A stretch of DNA of 34,189 nt. Source: Planctomycetota bacterium. GTDB taxonomy: Bacteria; Planctomycetota; Planctomycetia; Gemmatales; Gemmataceae. Positions 1 through 9,725 of this stretch are shown one piece after another (the stretch's first letter is position 1; every line of letters begins with the position of its first letter). Below the pieces are notes generated by a model. The model searched no databases. It had not been told where the DNA came from and saw only the letters and a program-made list of their open reading frames with translations. The stretch covers positions 1 through 34,189 of the forward strand of contig JAJPIY010000198.1 of the NCBI GenBank assembly GCA_021324515.1, read 5' to 3'. Made by a program: the position numbers and the translations under genes.

Positions 1-195
1 CTTAGCGCTTGGCCGTGCGTATGCGCAAACAAGCCAAACAGCGGCGTTTCCAAGGCGCGCGAAGCCAGCCGAACATCGCAAGCAGGTATGTCGCTGCGGG
101 AGTTGGCGGCGGTGATCGATGAGCAATTGCGGCGCTTGCGCCCGCGCGCAGGCGGTACGAAAATGACGGTCACGGCCCCAAATGGCTTAAGCTAG
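1..195 (+). CDS. possible 3' end of an unidentified gene (partial)
   Basis: One frame is open from the first base to a TAG at 193-195, giving a 64-residue C-terminal tail. It contains an amphipathic stretch rich in Leu, Arg and Glu (SLRELAAVIDEQLRRLRP). Codon use is compatible with coding but not decisive, and a second frame is open for part of the same stretch. It would overlap the end of the convergent STAS gene by 26 bp. The helix faintly resembles the end of an ANTAR or other helical output domain, but too little is present to name a family. Confidence 0.3.
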   Translation, partial: LSAWPCVCANKPNSGVSKAREASRTSQAGMSLRELAAVIDEQLRRLRPRAGGTKMTVTAPNGLS

Positions 196-553
196 CGATG
201 GCGGCGGTCAAGTTGGCCTGGACCTCGAAGGCCGCCGGCGCCGCCCCGGGAGTGTGAATCAGACGGGCCACGCTGAACACTTCATGCACGTAGGGCTGTA
301 GATTGCACAGCACCAGCCGGCCGCCCTGCGCCCGCACCTCGCGCAGCAAACTCAACAACGGCCGAAAACTGGCACTGGACAAATAAGTGACCGGCTCAAA
401 ATCGACAATCACGTGTTGCGCCCCGATCACTCGCCGCGCTTCCAAGAACTCGTCGCGCAGAGCATCGGCAAGGTCGTCGCCGATAATCTGCGCCGACTCA
501 ATGCGGAAGACCACTACCGGACAGCTGATGTGTCTGAACGGTTGATCCGCCAT
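170..553 (-). CDS. STAS-domain protein (anti-sigma factor antagonist-like)
   Basis: This is a single STAS domain of 127 residues, the usual size for anti-anti-sigma proteins of the SpoIIAA/RsbV kind. These bind anti-sigma kinases and are switched by phosphorylation of a serine. The beta strand 'VIVDFEPVTYLSSASF' (about residues 48-63) matches the loop that holds the phosphorylated serine; Ser59 or Ser60 would be the site. The preceding Asp51 is kept, but the usual D-S-S-G is replaced by L-S-S-A. The start chosen is the ATG at 553, because the upstream extension in the same frame reads like non-coding sequence. No kinase, phosphatase or sigma factor gene is adjacent, so the partner is unknown. 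It is divergent from the sulfatase gene. Confidence 0.75.
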   Translation of the reverse strand: MADQPFRHISCPVVVFRIESAQIIGDDLADALRDEFLEARRVIGAQHVIVDFEPVTYLSSASFRPLLSLLREVRAQGGRLVLCNLQPYVHEVFSVARLIHTPGAAPAAFEVQANLTAAIASLSHLGP

Positions 554-636
554 AAGGCACCGTGGCCAACGACAACACAAGCTAACCCTTTCTGAGTTTA
601 TCGCATGGCGGGGTGAAAAACAAAGAGAAAAGGGAC

Positions 637-662
637 GCAGACCATCCTCATTCTGGGTCTGC
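637..662. repeat. small inverted repeat upstream of the sulfatase gene
   Basis: GCAGACC (637-643) and GGTCTGC (656-662) can form a 7-bp stem with a 12-nt loop. It lies between the divergent STAS and sulfatase genes, about 130 bp before the sulfatase start. It could be an operator or leader hairpin, but nothing else supports a function. Confidence 0.2.
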
Positions 663-792
663 AAACGCTGCCGGGAAACGCGGGCAACGAGAGCAAACCG
701 GAACAAAAAACTTGACCCGGCGACGCCAGAGCATTACAAACTCGTTCAGGACCATTCCCCTACCGCTGGGACAACTACGTGGAGTCCATTGC

Positions 793-2346
793 ATGAAACC
801 GCGATTTCTGGTGCCGCTTTCCTGCTTGTTGCTAGGAATGGGCGCGATGCCTGCTCTTGCAGCTGACCCCTCCCGCCGACCGAACATCGTCTTCCTTTTC
901 GCGGACGATCACGCCTGGCAGGCCATCAGCGCCTACGGCGAGGCCCGCAAGCTCCTGGACACGCCCAACATCGACCGCCTGGCGCGCGAAGGCATGCGCT
1001 TCGATCGCTGTCTGGTGCCCAACTCCATTTGCGGGCCTAGCCGCGCCACGATCTTGACCGGCAAGTACAGCCACGCCAACGGCTTTTACAACAATACCAA
1101 CAGCCGATTCGACGGTTCCCAAACGACCTTCCCGAAACTGCTCCAGAAAGCGGGCTATCAGACGGCGCTTTTCGGCAAATGGCACCTGGTCACCAATCCT
1201 ACTGGTTTCGATCATTGGCACATCCTGCCCGGCCAGGGCGTCTACTACAATCCGCCCATGATCTGCAACGGCCAACGAGTCAAGCACGACGGCTATACCA
1301 CAGACATCCTCACCGAGTTGGCGCTGGATTGGCTTAAACAGCGCGACAAGGCCAAGCCGTTTTTGCTTATGCTCCATCACAAAGCGCCGCACCGCGAATG
1401 GGAGCCGGCCTTGCGCCATCTCGGCCACGATAAGGACCGCAAATATCCCGAACCGGATACGCTGTTCGACGATTATGCCGGCCGCGGCAAGGCCGAACGC
1501 GAGCAGGACATGACCATTGCCAAGACCATGAACGACCGCGACCTCAAGCTGACGCCGCCGCAACAATTGACCCCGGAGCAGCGCAAAGTCTGGGACGCCT
1601 ACTATGGGCCGCGCAATCAGGCGTTTCGCAAAGCAAACCTCCAGGGGCAAGACCTGGTGCGCTGGAAATACAATCGCTACCTGCATGATTATCTCGGCTG
1701 CATCAAGGCGGTGGACGAAAGCGTCGGCCGGGTGCTGAAATATCTCGACGACGAGGGGTTGGGCGACAACACGCTGGTGGTTTATTCGTCCGATCAAGGT
1801 TTTTATCTTGGCGAGCACGGCTGGTTCGATAAGCGCTGGATTTTCGAGGAGTCGCTGCGGACGCCGCTCTTGGTCCGCTGGCCCGGCGTGGTCAAACCCG
1901 GCAGCGTCAACAAAGACATGGTCAGCAATCTCGATTTCGCCGAGACAATTCTGGAAGCGGCCGGAGTTGCTGTCCCCGCCGAGATGCAGGGCCGCAGCCT
2001 TGTGCCGCTCTTAAAAGGGCAAACGCCCGCCGACTGGCGCAAGAACCTTTATTACCACTACTACGAGCACCCCGGCCCTCACAATGTTCCTCGCCACTAT
2101 GGCGTCGTGACGCCGCGCTACAAGTTGGTCTATTTCTACGAGCCGACCGTCAATTATTGGGAGCTTTTCGATCTCCAAAAAGATCCGAAAGAGCTGCGCA
2201 GCATATACGGCCAAGCCGAATATGCCGCCATACAAAAGGAATTGCACGCCGAGCTGGCGCGGCTGCGCAAGGAACTGAACGTGCCCGACCCGGACCCGAA
2301 AGAAACGGAGATCCGGCCGCAGAAGGCGAAGGTGAAAAAAAAGTGA
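793..2346 (+). CDS. secreted formylglycine-dependent sulfatase (S1 family)
   Basis: A 517-residue arylsulfatase-type enzyme predicted to hydrolyse sulfate esters, probably on sulfated polysaccharides, outside the cytoplasm. A signal peptide covers about residues 1-24 and ends ALA-AD. The metal site begins at FADDH (Asp38-Asp39). The activation motif C-G-P-S-R at Cys80-Arg84 is the C-x-P-x-R signature, in which Cys is converted to formylglycine. A later '[18 protein letters not shown]' segment carries further metal and substrate ligands. The ATG at 793 is chosen over an upstream in-frame ATG at 613 because it starts directly at the signal peptide and has GGAG 8 nt upstream. No formylglycine-generating enzyme is encoded nearby. 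Sulfatases are strongly expanded in planctomycetes. The substrate cannot be told from sequence. The gene ends in a Lys-rich tail. Confidence 0.93.
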   Translation: MKPRFLVPLSCLLLGMGAMPALAADPSRRPNIVFLFADDHAWQAISAYGEARKLLDTPNIDRLAREGMRFDRCLVPNSICGPSRATILTGKYSHANGFYNNTNSRFDGSQTTFPKLLQKAGYQTALFGKWHLVTNPTGFDHWHILPGQGVYYNPPMICNGQRVKHDGYTTDILTELALDWLKQRDKAKPFLLMLHHKAPHREWEPALRHLGHDKDRKYPEPDTLFDDYAGRGKAEREQDMTIAKTMNDRDLKLTPPQQLTPEQRKVWDAYYGPRNQAFRKANLQGQDLVRWKYNRYLHDYLGCIKAVDESVGRVLKYLDDEGLGDNTLVVYSSDQGFYLGEHGWFDKRWIFEESLRTPLLVRWPGVVKPGSVNKDMVSNLDFAETILEAAGVAVPAEMQGRSLVPLLKGQTPADWRKNLYYHYYEHPGPHNVPRHYGVVTPRYKLVYFYEPTVNYWELFDLQKDPKELRSIYGQAEYAAIQKELHAELARLRKELNVPDPDPKETEIRPQKAKVKKK

Positions 2347-2356
2347 TTTCAACCCC

Positions 2357-2507
2357 GGCGAGCGGGGCGTGTCAACGCCCCGGTGGACTTCCACCGGGGC
2401 GTTGACACGCCCCGCTCGCCGAAACATCGAAATCCACCGAGGCGTTGACACGCCCCGCTCGCCGGAACATCGAAATCCACCGGGGCGTTGACACGCCCCG
2501 CTCGCCG
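2357..2507. repeat. GC-rich palindromic repeat cluster (GGCGAGCGGGG family), site 1
   Basis: A perfect inverted repeat with 31-bp arms (2357-2387 and 2390-2420) and a 2-nt loop is followed by two more direct copies of the right arm. The GTTGAC element recurs at 2401, 2444 and 2487, a 43-bp period. The spacers are near-identical (GAAACATCGAAA or GGAACATCGAAA). It begins 10 bp after the sulfatase stop codon, so the long hairpin could end transcription. Related sequences occur at 20727-20910, 22913-22952 and 29093-29124. The repeat number, short unit and lack of unique spacers exclude a CRISPR array. Confidence 0.9.
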
Positions 2508-2535
2508 GAACATCTTATAAATGAGGAGCGCAATC

Positions 2536-2901
2536 GTGGAATTCGCAAACGATCTGTTGTCTTTGTTGCTCGCCTTGGCGCCCTGGGCGCTGTGGTGCGT
2601 ATGGTGGCTGTTCGCCGTCAATTGGCGCCAGGCGTGGCCGATGCTCGCAGCGGGCGGTTGGGCGCCGGCCGTGCTGCTGCTGGTCATGGCCAGCATGGCC
2701 TGGGCGATGATCGATGCGCGACCGTGCAGCTGTCTTGGCGTTCTGATTGTGCCCAATGGCTGGTGGCAGCTCGGCTGCCTCAGCACGCTGGCGGCGCTGG
2801 CGCTGGTGTGCGGCTGGGTGCAGGGCCGATTCGCCTGGACGCCGCCGGAAATCAGCACCGAGCCACCGCTGGAGGCACACGAGCACGTTGCCCATCATTG
2901 A
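2536..2901 (+). CDS. small membrane protein of unknown function
   Basis: A 121-residue, Trp-rich protein with about three hydrophobic helices (near residues 5-28, 40-62 and 75-95) and a polar, His-containing tail. I do not recognise the family. The GTG at 2536 is preferred over the in-frame ATG at 2521, because GAGGAG (2523-2528) then becomes a Shine-Dalgarno site with 7-nt spacing; the ATG itself has no such site. The stop is 11 bp before the amidohydrolase start, and GGAG of the intergenic gap serves the next gene, so the two are probably co-transcribed and may act together at the membrane. There is a 'CSC' motif near residue 65 with no evident partner site. Confidence 0.7.
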   Translation: MEFANDLLSLLLALAPWALWCVWWLFAVNWRQAWPMLAAGGWAPAVLLLVMASMAWAMIDARPCSCLGVLIVPNGWWQLGCLSTLAALALVCGWVQGRFAWTPPEISTEPPLEAHEHVAHH

Positions 2902-2912
2902 GGAGAAAACGC

Positions 2913-4403
2913 ATGTGGATACGTCAATGTGAACTCGATGCCCAGAATGAGGCGCCGTCGCCGATTCCGACACGCATTGCTTCCAACGAAGAATTCATTC
3001 CACCGCCGCAATCGCCCCAGCAACGGGAATTCGAAGCGCGTCTGACCGCCCTGAGTGAACAAGCGGCGCGCGGTCAAGGATTGAGTCGCCGCGCGTTTCT
3101 CCGCACCGGCAGCGGCATGGCCGCCGCCCTGACGGCGCTTAACCAGGTTTTCGGCCCCATCTACCAGGTCAGCGCCGACGAAGTTAAAGACCAGAAAGCC
3201 TTCGCGGAAAAATGGCCCAAGGACCAATTTATTTTCGATGTGCAGACGCACCACGTCGATGTCAGCCGCAACTGGTACGAGAAAACCGACGACGGCAAGG
3301 CGGTGCTGCGTTTCCTGGGCATGTTGCGCGGCGCCCGCACGCCAGAGAAAGCACTGGAGTTGCTCAACCGTGTTCATTACGTCAAAGAAATCTTCGGCGA
3401 TAGCGACACGACGATGGCCGTCATCAGCGGCGTGCCCAGCCGCGATTGGGACAAAAATCCCCTGCCGCCCGATCAGATGGTCGCCACGCGCAAGTATGTC
3501 AACGACCTCGCTGGCTCGCAGCGCGTGTTGTCGCACGGCCTGCTCCGCCCCAACCTCGGCAAAAAAGAGCTGGAAGAGATGGAGCGTCAGGTCAAGGAAC
3601 TGAAAATCGACGCCTGGAAGATGTATACCGGCGCCGAGTTGGGCGAGAAAGCCTGGTTCCTGGACGACGAGAAAGTCGCCTATCCGTTCTGGGAGAAAAC
3701 GAAGCAATTAGGGATCAAAAATCTCTGCATTCACAAGGGGTTGCCTCTCGGCGCTTTCAACGAGAAAGGCTGTACGCCCTTCGACCTGGAGAAAGCCGCC
3801 AAAGATTGGCCGGACTTGAATTTCATTGTTTATCACTCGGCTTTTCGCGGTTTCGGCTGGCTGGGCAGCGGCACCGGCGAGAAGGTCAAGGACAAAAAAA
3901 CCGACGATCCACAGGAAATCCCCTGGGTCAGCGACGTGCTGCGCATCCTCAAGAAAAACCCGCAGATCAAGAACATCTATTTTGAGCTGGGCGGCACCTT
4001 CAACATGACTTCCGTGTACGCCCCGAAGACGTGCCTGCACATGCTCGGCCAGATGATTCAGGTAGCCGGCGTGGACCACGTCCTGTGGGGCACCGATTCT
4101 ATCTGGGGCGGCAGCCCGCAAAGCCAGATCGTACGCTTACGCAAGCTGAAAATGCCGGAGGACATGCAAAAGAAATACGGCTATCCCGAACTGACCGACG
4201 ACATCAAGAATCAGATCCTCGGCCTTAACGCCGCCAAGCTGTTCGGCATCGACGTCAAGGCGAAACGCCAGGCCATCAAGGCCGACAAGCTATCGCAGCT
4301 GCGCGAGGAGTATCAGCAAGACCCGTCGCCGAGCAACACGCAGTACGGTTGGGTGTGGATCGAGGACGGCCGCGAGCCGACCGTGCCGGTGGGTAATGCG
4401 TAG
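2913..4403 (+). CDS. amidohydrolase-family metal-dependent hydrolase with twin-arginine segment
   Basis: A 496-residue member of the amidohydrolase-2 (PF04909-like) group: TIM-barrel enzymes that use divalent metals to hydrolyse or decarboxylate small molecules. The barrel begins around residue 100 with 'FDVQTHHVD', which corresponds to the first-strand metal-binding His pair. It ends with 'VLWGTDSIWGG', which supplies the conserved Asp. A twin-arginine motif, SRRAFLRTG, lies at residues 58-66 and is followed by a hydrophobic stretch, so export by Tat is likely. The region before it is unusually long and Pro/Glu-rich. The start ATG at 2913 has GGAG 7 nt upstream; a longer reading frame begins within the repeat cluster and is not used. 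The substrate is unknown. Confidence 0.82.
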   Translation: MWIRQCELDAQNEAPSPIPTRIASNEEFIPPPQSPQQREFEARLTALSEQAARGQGLSRRAFLRTGSGMAAALTALNQVFGPIYQVSADEVKDQKAFAEKWPKDQFIFDVQTHHVDVSRNWYEKTDDGKAVLRFLGMLRGARTPEKALELLNRVHYVKEIFGDSDTTMAVISGVPSRDWDKNPLPPDQMVATRKYVNDLAGSQRVLSHGLLRPNLGKKELEEMERQVKELKIDAWKMYTGAELGEKAWFLDDEKVAYPFWEKTKQLGIKNLCIHKGLPLGAFNEKGCTPFDLEKAAKDWPDLNFIVYHSAFRGFGWLGSGTGEKVKDKKTDDPQEIPWVSDVLRILKKNPQIKNIYFELGGTFNMTSVYAPKTCLHMLGQMIQVAGVDHVLWGTDSIWGGSPQSQIVRLRKLKMPEDMQKKYGYPELTDDIKNQILGLNAAKLFGIDVKAKRQAIKADKLSQLREEYQQDPSPSNTQYGWVWIEDGREPTVPVGNA

Positions 4404-4511
4404 CTCCGATTTTTCCGCCAGACGTTATAATGAGGGGAAGTCCTTTTCTCCGAAAGCGAACGAGGTGCGCCATGAACCTGGAAACGCCGTGAGCACAGAC
4501 TGGCGAGGCTG

Positions 4512-4564
4512 ACGAGCTGGAAGCGTAAGCGACCGACCTGCCATCGCTTACGCTTTCAGCTCGT
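4512..4564. repeat. inverted repeat (AGCGTAAGCGA element)
   Basis: Arms of 21 bp (4512-4532 and 4544-4564) pair with one mismatch that is G-U in RNA, around an 11-nt loop. It sits in the 188-bp gap between the amidohydrolase and the flavin oxidoreductase, ending 27 bp before the next start. No T-run follows, so a simple intrinsic terminator is unlikely. A similar half element lies at 32678-32699. Confidence 0.7.
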
Positions 4565-4591
4565 TAGTATCACGAATCATGGAGTATTCGG

Positions 4592-5719
4592 ATGCGTTAT
4601 TATTTCTTCCACCTCATGTCCTGGCCATACCTGCCCGCCAACTTCGCCGATGACTACGATTCCGCCTGGGTTTGGCTGCCCAATTCCCTTTATGATCCCG
4701 TTAAGGGACACGACTTGTATCAAAATTATCTCGATACATTGGCCTACGCCGATGAACTGGGCTTTGACGGCATTTGCGTCAACGAACACCATCAGAACGC
4801 TTACGGTCTGATGCCATCGCCGAACTTGATGGCGGCGGCGCTGACGCAGCGGACGCGCCGCTGTCAAATCGCCGTCATCGGCAACGCTCTGCCCCTGTAC
4901 AATCCGCCGTTGCGCGTGGCCGAGGAATTCGCCATGCTCGATGTGTTGTCCGGCGGACGCCTGGTCGCCGGCATGGTCATCGGCGGCGGCCCCGAATATT
5001 TTTCCTACCAGGTCAATCCTACTTATGCCCGCGAGCGCTTCCGGGAAGCGCTCGACCTGATCGTCAAAGCGTGGACGACGCCCGGCCCGTTTTTGTGGAA
5101 CTCGAAGCACTATTTCTTCCGCTACGTCAATCCCTGGCCACGACCGATCCAGCAACCGCATCCGCCCATCTGGATTCCCGGCGCCGGCAGCCTGGAGACG
5201 GTCGAGTTCGTCGCCGGGCGCCGCTACGCCTATATGGGAATCCCCTATTTTCATATCGACACGTTTCGACGCATGTTCGGTCTGTTCCGCGAGGCTTGTG
5301 AAAAAGCGGGCTACAAGGCTGATCCCGAACAAATGGGCTGGGGCATTCCCATTTACGTCGCCGAGACCGACCGCCAGGCCCGCGAGGAGTTCGAGCCGCA
5401 CTTGTGGTATTTCATCCGCAATTTGCTCAAGAACATCTCCCTGGCGCCGCCGGGTTACACTTCGGCGAAATCAGCGCTCGCTATTCTCCGCAATCGCGGC
5501 CAATTCCTTGCTGATCAAAAAGATTGGGACGCCATCGAAAAAGGCGTCTTTGCCATCGTCGGCAGCCCGGAAACGGTGCGGCAGAAGCTCGATCATTATC
5601 GCAAGGAATTGGGCGTCGGCGTGGTGCTGACCGGCTGCCAAACCGGCACGCTACCGCACGAATTGGCGCGCAAGAGCATGGCCCTGTTGGCGAAGGAGGT
5701 GTTGCCCCATGTTCGCTAA
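4592..5719 (+). CDS. LLM-class (luciferase-like) flavin-dependent oxidoreductase
   Basis: A 375-residue protein of the bacterial luciferase-like monooxygenase superfamily: TIM-barrel enzymes using FMN or F420 to oxidise organic substrates. Family hallmarks visible are 'ADELGFDGICVNEHHQN' (about residues 51-67), the 'NALPLYNPPLRVAEEFAMLD' strand-helix, 'GGRLVAGMVIGGG', and the C-terminal 'VGSPETVRQKL' motif, which typically closes the fold. The start is supported by GGAG (4581-4584) 7 nt upstream. The stop overlaps the start region of the Uma2 gene by 11 bp, so the two are translationally linked. Substrate and cofactor choice cannot be told. No separate flavin reductase gene is nearby. Confidence 0.87.
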   Translation: MRYYFFHLMSWPYLPANFADDYDSAWVWLPNSLYDPVKGHDLYQNYLDTLAYADELGFDGICVNEHHQNAYGLMPSPNLMAAALTQRTRRCQIAVIGNALPLYNPPLRVAEEFAMLDVLSGGRLVAGMVIGGGPEYFSYQVNPTYARERFREALDLIVKAWTTPGPFLWNSKHYFFRYVNPWPRPIQQPHPPIWIPGAGSLETVEFVAGRRYAYMGIPYFHIDTFRRMFGLFREACEKAGYKADPEQMGWGIPIYVAETDRQAREEFEPHLWYFIRNLLKNISLAPPGYTSAKSALAILRNRGQFLADQKDWDAIEKGVFAIVGSPETVRQKLDHYRKELGVGVVLTGCQTGTLPHELARKSMALLAKEVLPHVR

Positions 5720-6428
5720 GCAAGAGAAACAAACGATGGCGACCGCATCCTCGGCCGCGCTTCCCTGGAAGAACGATTATCCCACTTCGGATGGCAAACC
5801 CCTGGCCGAGACCGACTGGCATCGCGATCTGATGATCGCGCTTATTCAGACCCTGAAACTCTGGTATGCGACCCGGCGGCGTGTCTATGTTTCGGGCAAC
5901 TTGCTGTTGTTTTACGAAGAGGGCAACCGTCGCCGCCATGTTGCACCCGACGTCTTCGTGGTCAAGGGCGTCGCCGGACACGAGCGGCCCAACTATCTGC
6001 TTTGGCAAGAGGGCAAGGGACCGGACCTGGTTATCGAGTTGACTTCCTCCTCTACGCGCCGCGAGGACATGGAAACGAAATATCAGCTCTATCAAGACAC
6101 TTTACGAGTAAAAGAATACTTTTTGTTCGACCCATTGAGCGATTATTTGCAGCCGCCCTTGCAGGGGTATCGGTTGCGCGGCGGCCGGTATCAGCCGATT
6201 CACGGCGTCGCTGGCCGGCTCCCCAGCCAAGTGCTGGGCTTGCACCTGGAACAGTGTGGCCGCGATCTGCGGCTGTACGATCCCGCCAAAAATCAATGGC
6301 TGCCCACGCCCCTGGAAATGGCCGCAGCGGCGGAAGCGGCCCGCCAACAAGTGGAAGCCGAGAACGAACGGCTACGCCGCGAGCTTGCCGCCCTGCGCCG
6401 CCGTCTCCCCAACAACTACGGACAATGA
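5709..6428 (+). CDS. Uma2-family PD-(D/E)XK nuclease-like protein
   Basis: A 239-residue protein of the Uma2 (DUF820, PF05685) family, which has a restriction-endonuclease fold. Family markers are APDVFVV (Asp81), DLVIELTS (Glu110), the helix around KYQLYQD (Lys124) and VKEYFLFDP (residues 134-142). These Asp/Glu/Lys residues would form the nuclease site. Residues about 203-235 form a charged coiled coil (EAARQQVEAENERLRREL), a common tail in this family. The start ATG at 5709 has AAGGAGGT at 5693-5700 with 8-nt spacing, inside the preceding gene. Family members are numerous in planctomycetes and cyanobacteria and their biological role is not settled; a link to mobile elements or DNA repair has been suggested. 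Confidence 0.88.
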   Translation: MFAKQEKQTMATASSAALPWKNDYPTSDGKPLAETDWHRDLMIALIQTLKLWYATRRRVYVSGNLLLFYEEGNRRRHVAPDVFVVKGVAGHERPNYLLWQEGKGPDLVIELTSSSTRREDMETKYQLYQDTLRVKEYFLFDPLSDYLQPPLQGYRLRGGRYQPIHGVAGRLPSQVLGLHLEQCGRDLRLYDPAKNQWLPTPLEMAAAAEAARQQVEAENERLRRELAALRRRLPNNYGQ

Positions 6429-6451
6429 GATCAACAAACCGAGGCTGTCTC

Positions 6452-7288
6452 ATGTTCGATGCTTTGAAAAAACTCAAATACGGCGCCCGCGTGTTCCTGT
6501 CGCGCAAGGGCGGCGAGCCGGAAGTGATCGATGTGCGCGGTCGGCCCGTCTCCATTATGTCCGGCGGCGACGGGCCGCCGTTCGTCTATCTGCACAGCAC
6601 GCTGGGCGAATCGATGCGCTGGCTGCCGTTTCACGCCGCCTGGAGCAAACACTTCACCGTCTACGCTCCGCTGCATCCCGGCTTCGGCCAGAGTGGCGGC
6701 TTCGATGAAATCGATAGCATCGAAGACATGGCGTTTCACTACCTCGAACTGTTCGATGCGCTAGGACTCGGTGAGGTGATCCTGGGCGGCGTCAGTCTGG
6801 GCGGCTGGATCGCGGCGGAGTTCGCCATTCGTTGGCCGGAGCGCGTCAAGAAGTTATGGCTGTCGGGCGCGCCGGGATTGTGGGTCGAGGAGCAGCCGTT
6901 GCCGGACCTGTTCCGCGATATGGCCAACGTCCCGCGTCTGCGTTCGCTCTTATTTCACGATCCCGACGGCTACATGGCGAAGATGGTGCTCGCCGACAAC
7001 ATCGAGGATGAGCGGCGCGTGATGGGCTTTCAAGCGATGACGGTGCTGGCCCGGCTGGTGTGGGAGCGGCCCTACGATCCCAAATTAGCGCGGCGGCTGC
7101 ATCGTATCCAGTGTCCGACGCTGCTGCTGTGGGGCGGCAATGACCGGCTGGTGCCGCCCGCTTACGGCGAGGCTTATCGCCAACATTTGCCGCAATCGGA
7201 GATGAAGATTATCCCCCATTGCGGGCACCTGGCCATGTTCGAGAAAGAAGCGGAATTCGTCGAAGCCGTGACGGCGTTTTGTCAGTAA
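6452..7288 (+). CDS. alpha/beta-fold hydrolase
   Basis: A 278-residue alpha/beta hydrolase. The nucleophile elbow is G113-V-S115-L-G117 (GxSxG). The acid is probably Asp231 in 'LLLWGGNDRLVPP', and the catalytic histidine His259 in 'PHCGHLAMFE', in the expected order and spacing. The oxyanion region 'VYLHSTLGESMRW' lies near residue 45. The start ATG at 6452 is preceded by GAGG with 8-nt spacing. A longer in-frame extension back to 6002 overlaps the Uma2 gene in another frame and is rejected. It probably belongs to the same transcript as the flavin oxidoreductase; the pair could process one small organic substrate, but this is inference. Confidence 0.87.
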   Translation: MFDALKKLKYGARVFLSRKGGEPEVIDVRGRPVSIMSGGDGPPFVYLHSTLGESMRWLPFHAAWSKHFTVYAPLHPGFGQSGGFDEIDSIEDMAFHYLELFDALGLGEVILGGVSLGGWIAAEFAIRWPERVKKLWLSGAPGLWVEEQPLPDLFRDMANVPRLRSLLFHDPDGYMAKMVLADNIEDERRVMGFQAMTVLARLVWERPYDPKLARRLHRIQCPTLLLWGGNDRLVPPAYGEAYRQHLPQSEMKIIPHCGHLAMFEKEAEFVEAVTAFCQ

Positions 7289-7304
7289 CACCCAAGGACT
7301 GCTC

Positions 7305-7619
7305 ATGCCCCCTACCGAGCCGCGCAATCCGCTGTATCTGTTGCTGCTTTTGGCCAGCTTGCTCTTCGTCGTCACCGCCCTGGCCTACGCCATCGTGCCG
7401 GTGCTGGAACAGAAGGCCGCGGACGCCGGCCAACTGCCGCCGCCGTCCGCGTTCCGCGATGCTCTGCGCAAAGACGGCTGGCGTTGGCTGCTCTACGAAG
7501 TCGGCGCCGTCGTCATCCTCAGCATCGCCAGCATGGCCGTCGATCGCCTACGGACCTTGCAAAAGCCGCGCGACCAGGCGACAATTCCACCCATGCAAAA
7601 GGGAAAACCGTCTTCCTAA
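7305..7619 (+). CDS. small two-helix membrane protein, unknown function
   Basis: A 104-residue protein with a hydrophobic helix at about residues 9-31, a loop containing a short conserved-looking segment (PSAFRDALRKDGWRWLLYE) and a second helix at about 63-80. The tail is polar. AAGGA sits at 7294-7298, 6 nt before the ATG. It lies 16 bp after the hydrolase stop and 12 bp before ligA, so it is probably co-transcribed with both. I do not recognise the family. Confidence 0.68.
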   Translation: MPPTEPRNPLYLLLLLASLLFVVTALAYAIVPVLEQKAADAGQLPPPSAFRDALRKDGWRWLLYEVGAVVILSIASMAVDRLRTLQKPRDQATIPPMQKGKPSS

Positions 7620-9638
<2,019 letters not shown>

Positions 9639-9675
9639 CATGCTGATTTCCAACGGAGACCACCCTTCTTCCAGC

Positions 9676-9691
9676 CCCAAGAAGTCTTGGG
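9676..9691. terminator. weak hairpin between ligA and thrS
   Basis: CCCAAG (9676-9681) and CTTGGG (9686-9691) form a 6-bp stem with a 4-nt loop in the 87-bp gap between the convergent ligA and thrS genes. The position suits a bidirectional terminator. There is no clear T-run on either side, so the call is tentative. Confidence 0.3.
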
Positions 9692-9725
9692 TGCCGCAGA
9701 AATAGGGGGCCGCACGGCGGCTGTC

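Noticed and set aside
1-195. ANTAR-domain assignment for the partial gene at the window start
   Set aside because: The resemblance is limited to one amphipathic helix and needs a gap to align, so no family name is given.
832-1818. 328-residue frame on the minus strand
   Set aside because: It is antisense to the sulfatase gene, shows no domain-like sequence, and the sulfatase is clearly real.
2445-2912. N-terminal extension of the amidohydrolase
   Set aside because: It would run through the repeat cluster and overlap the small membrane protein in another frame. The ATG at 2913 has a good ribosome site.
6002-6451. N-terminal extension of the alpha/beta hydrolase
   Set aside because: It overlaps the Uma2 gene in another frame and contains no hydrolase sequence.
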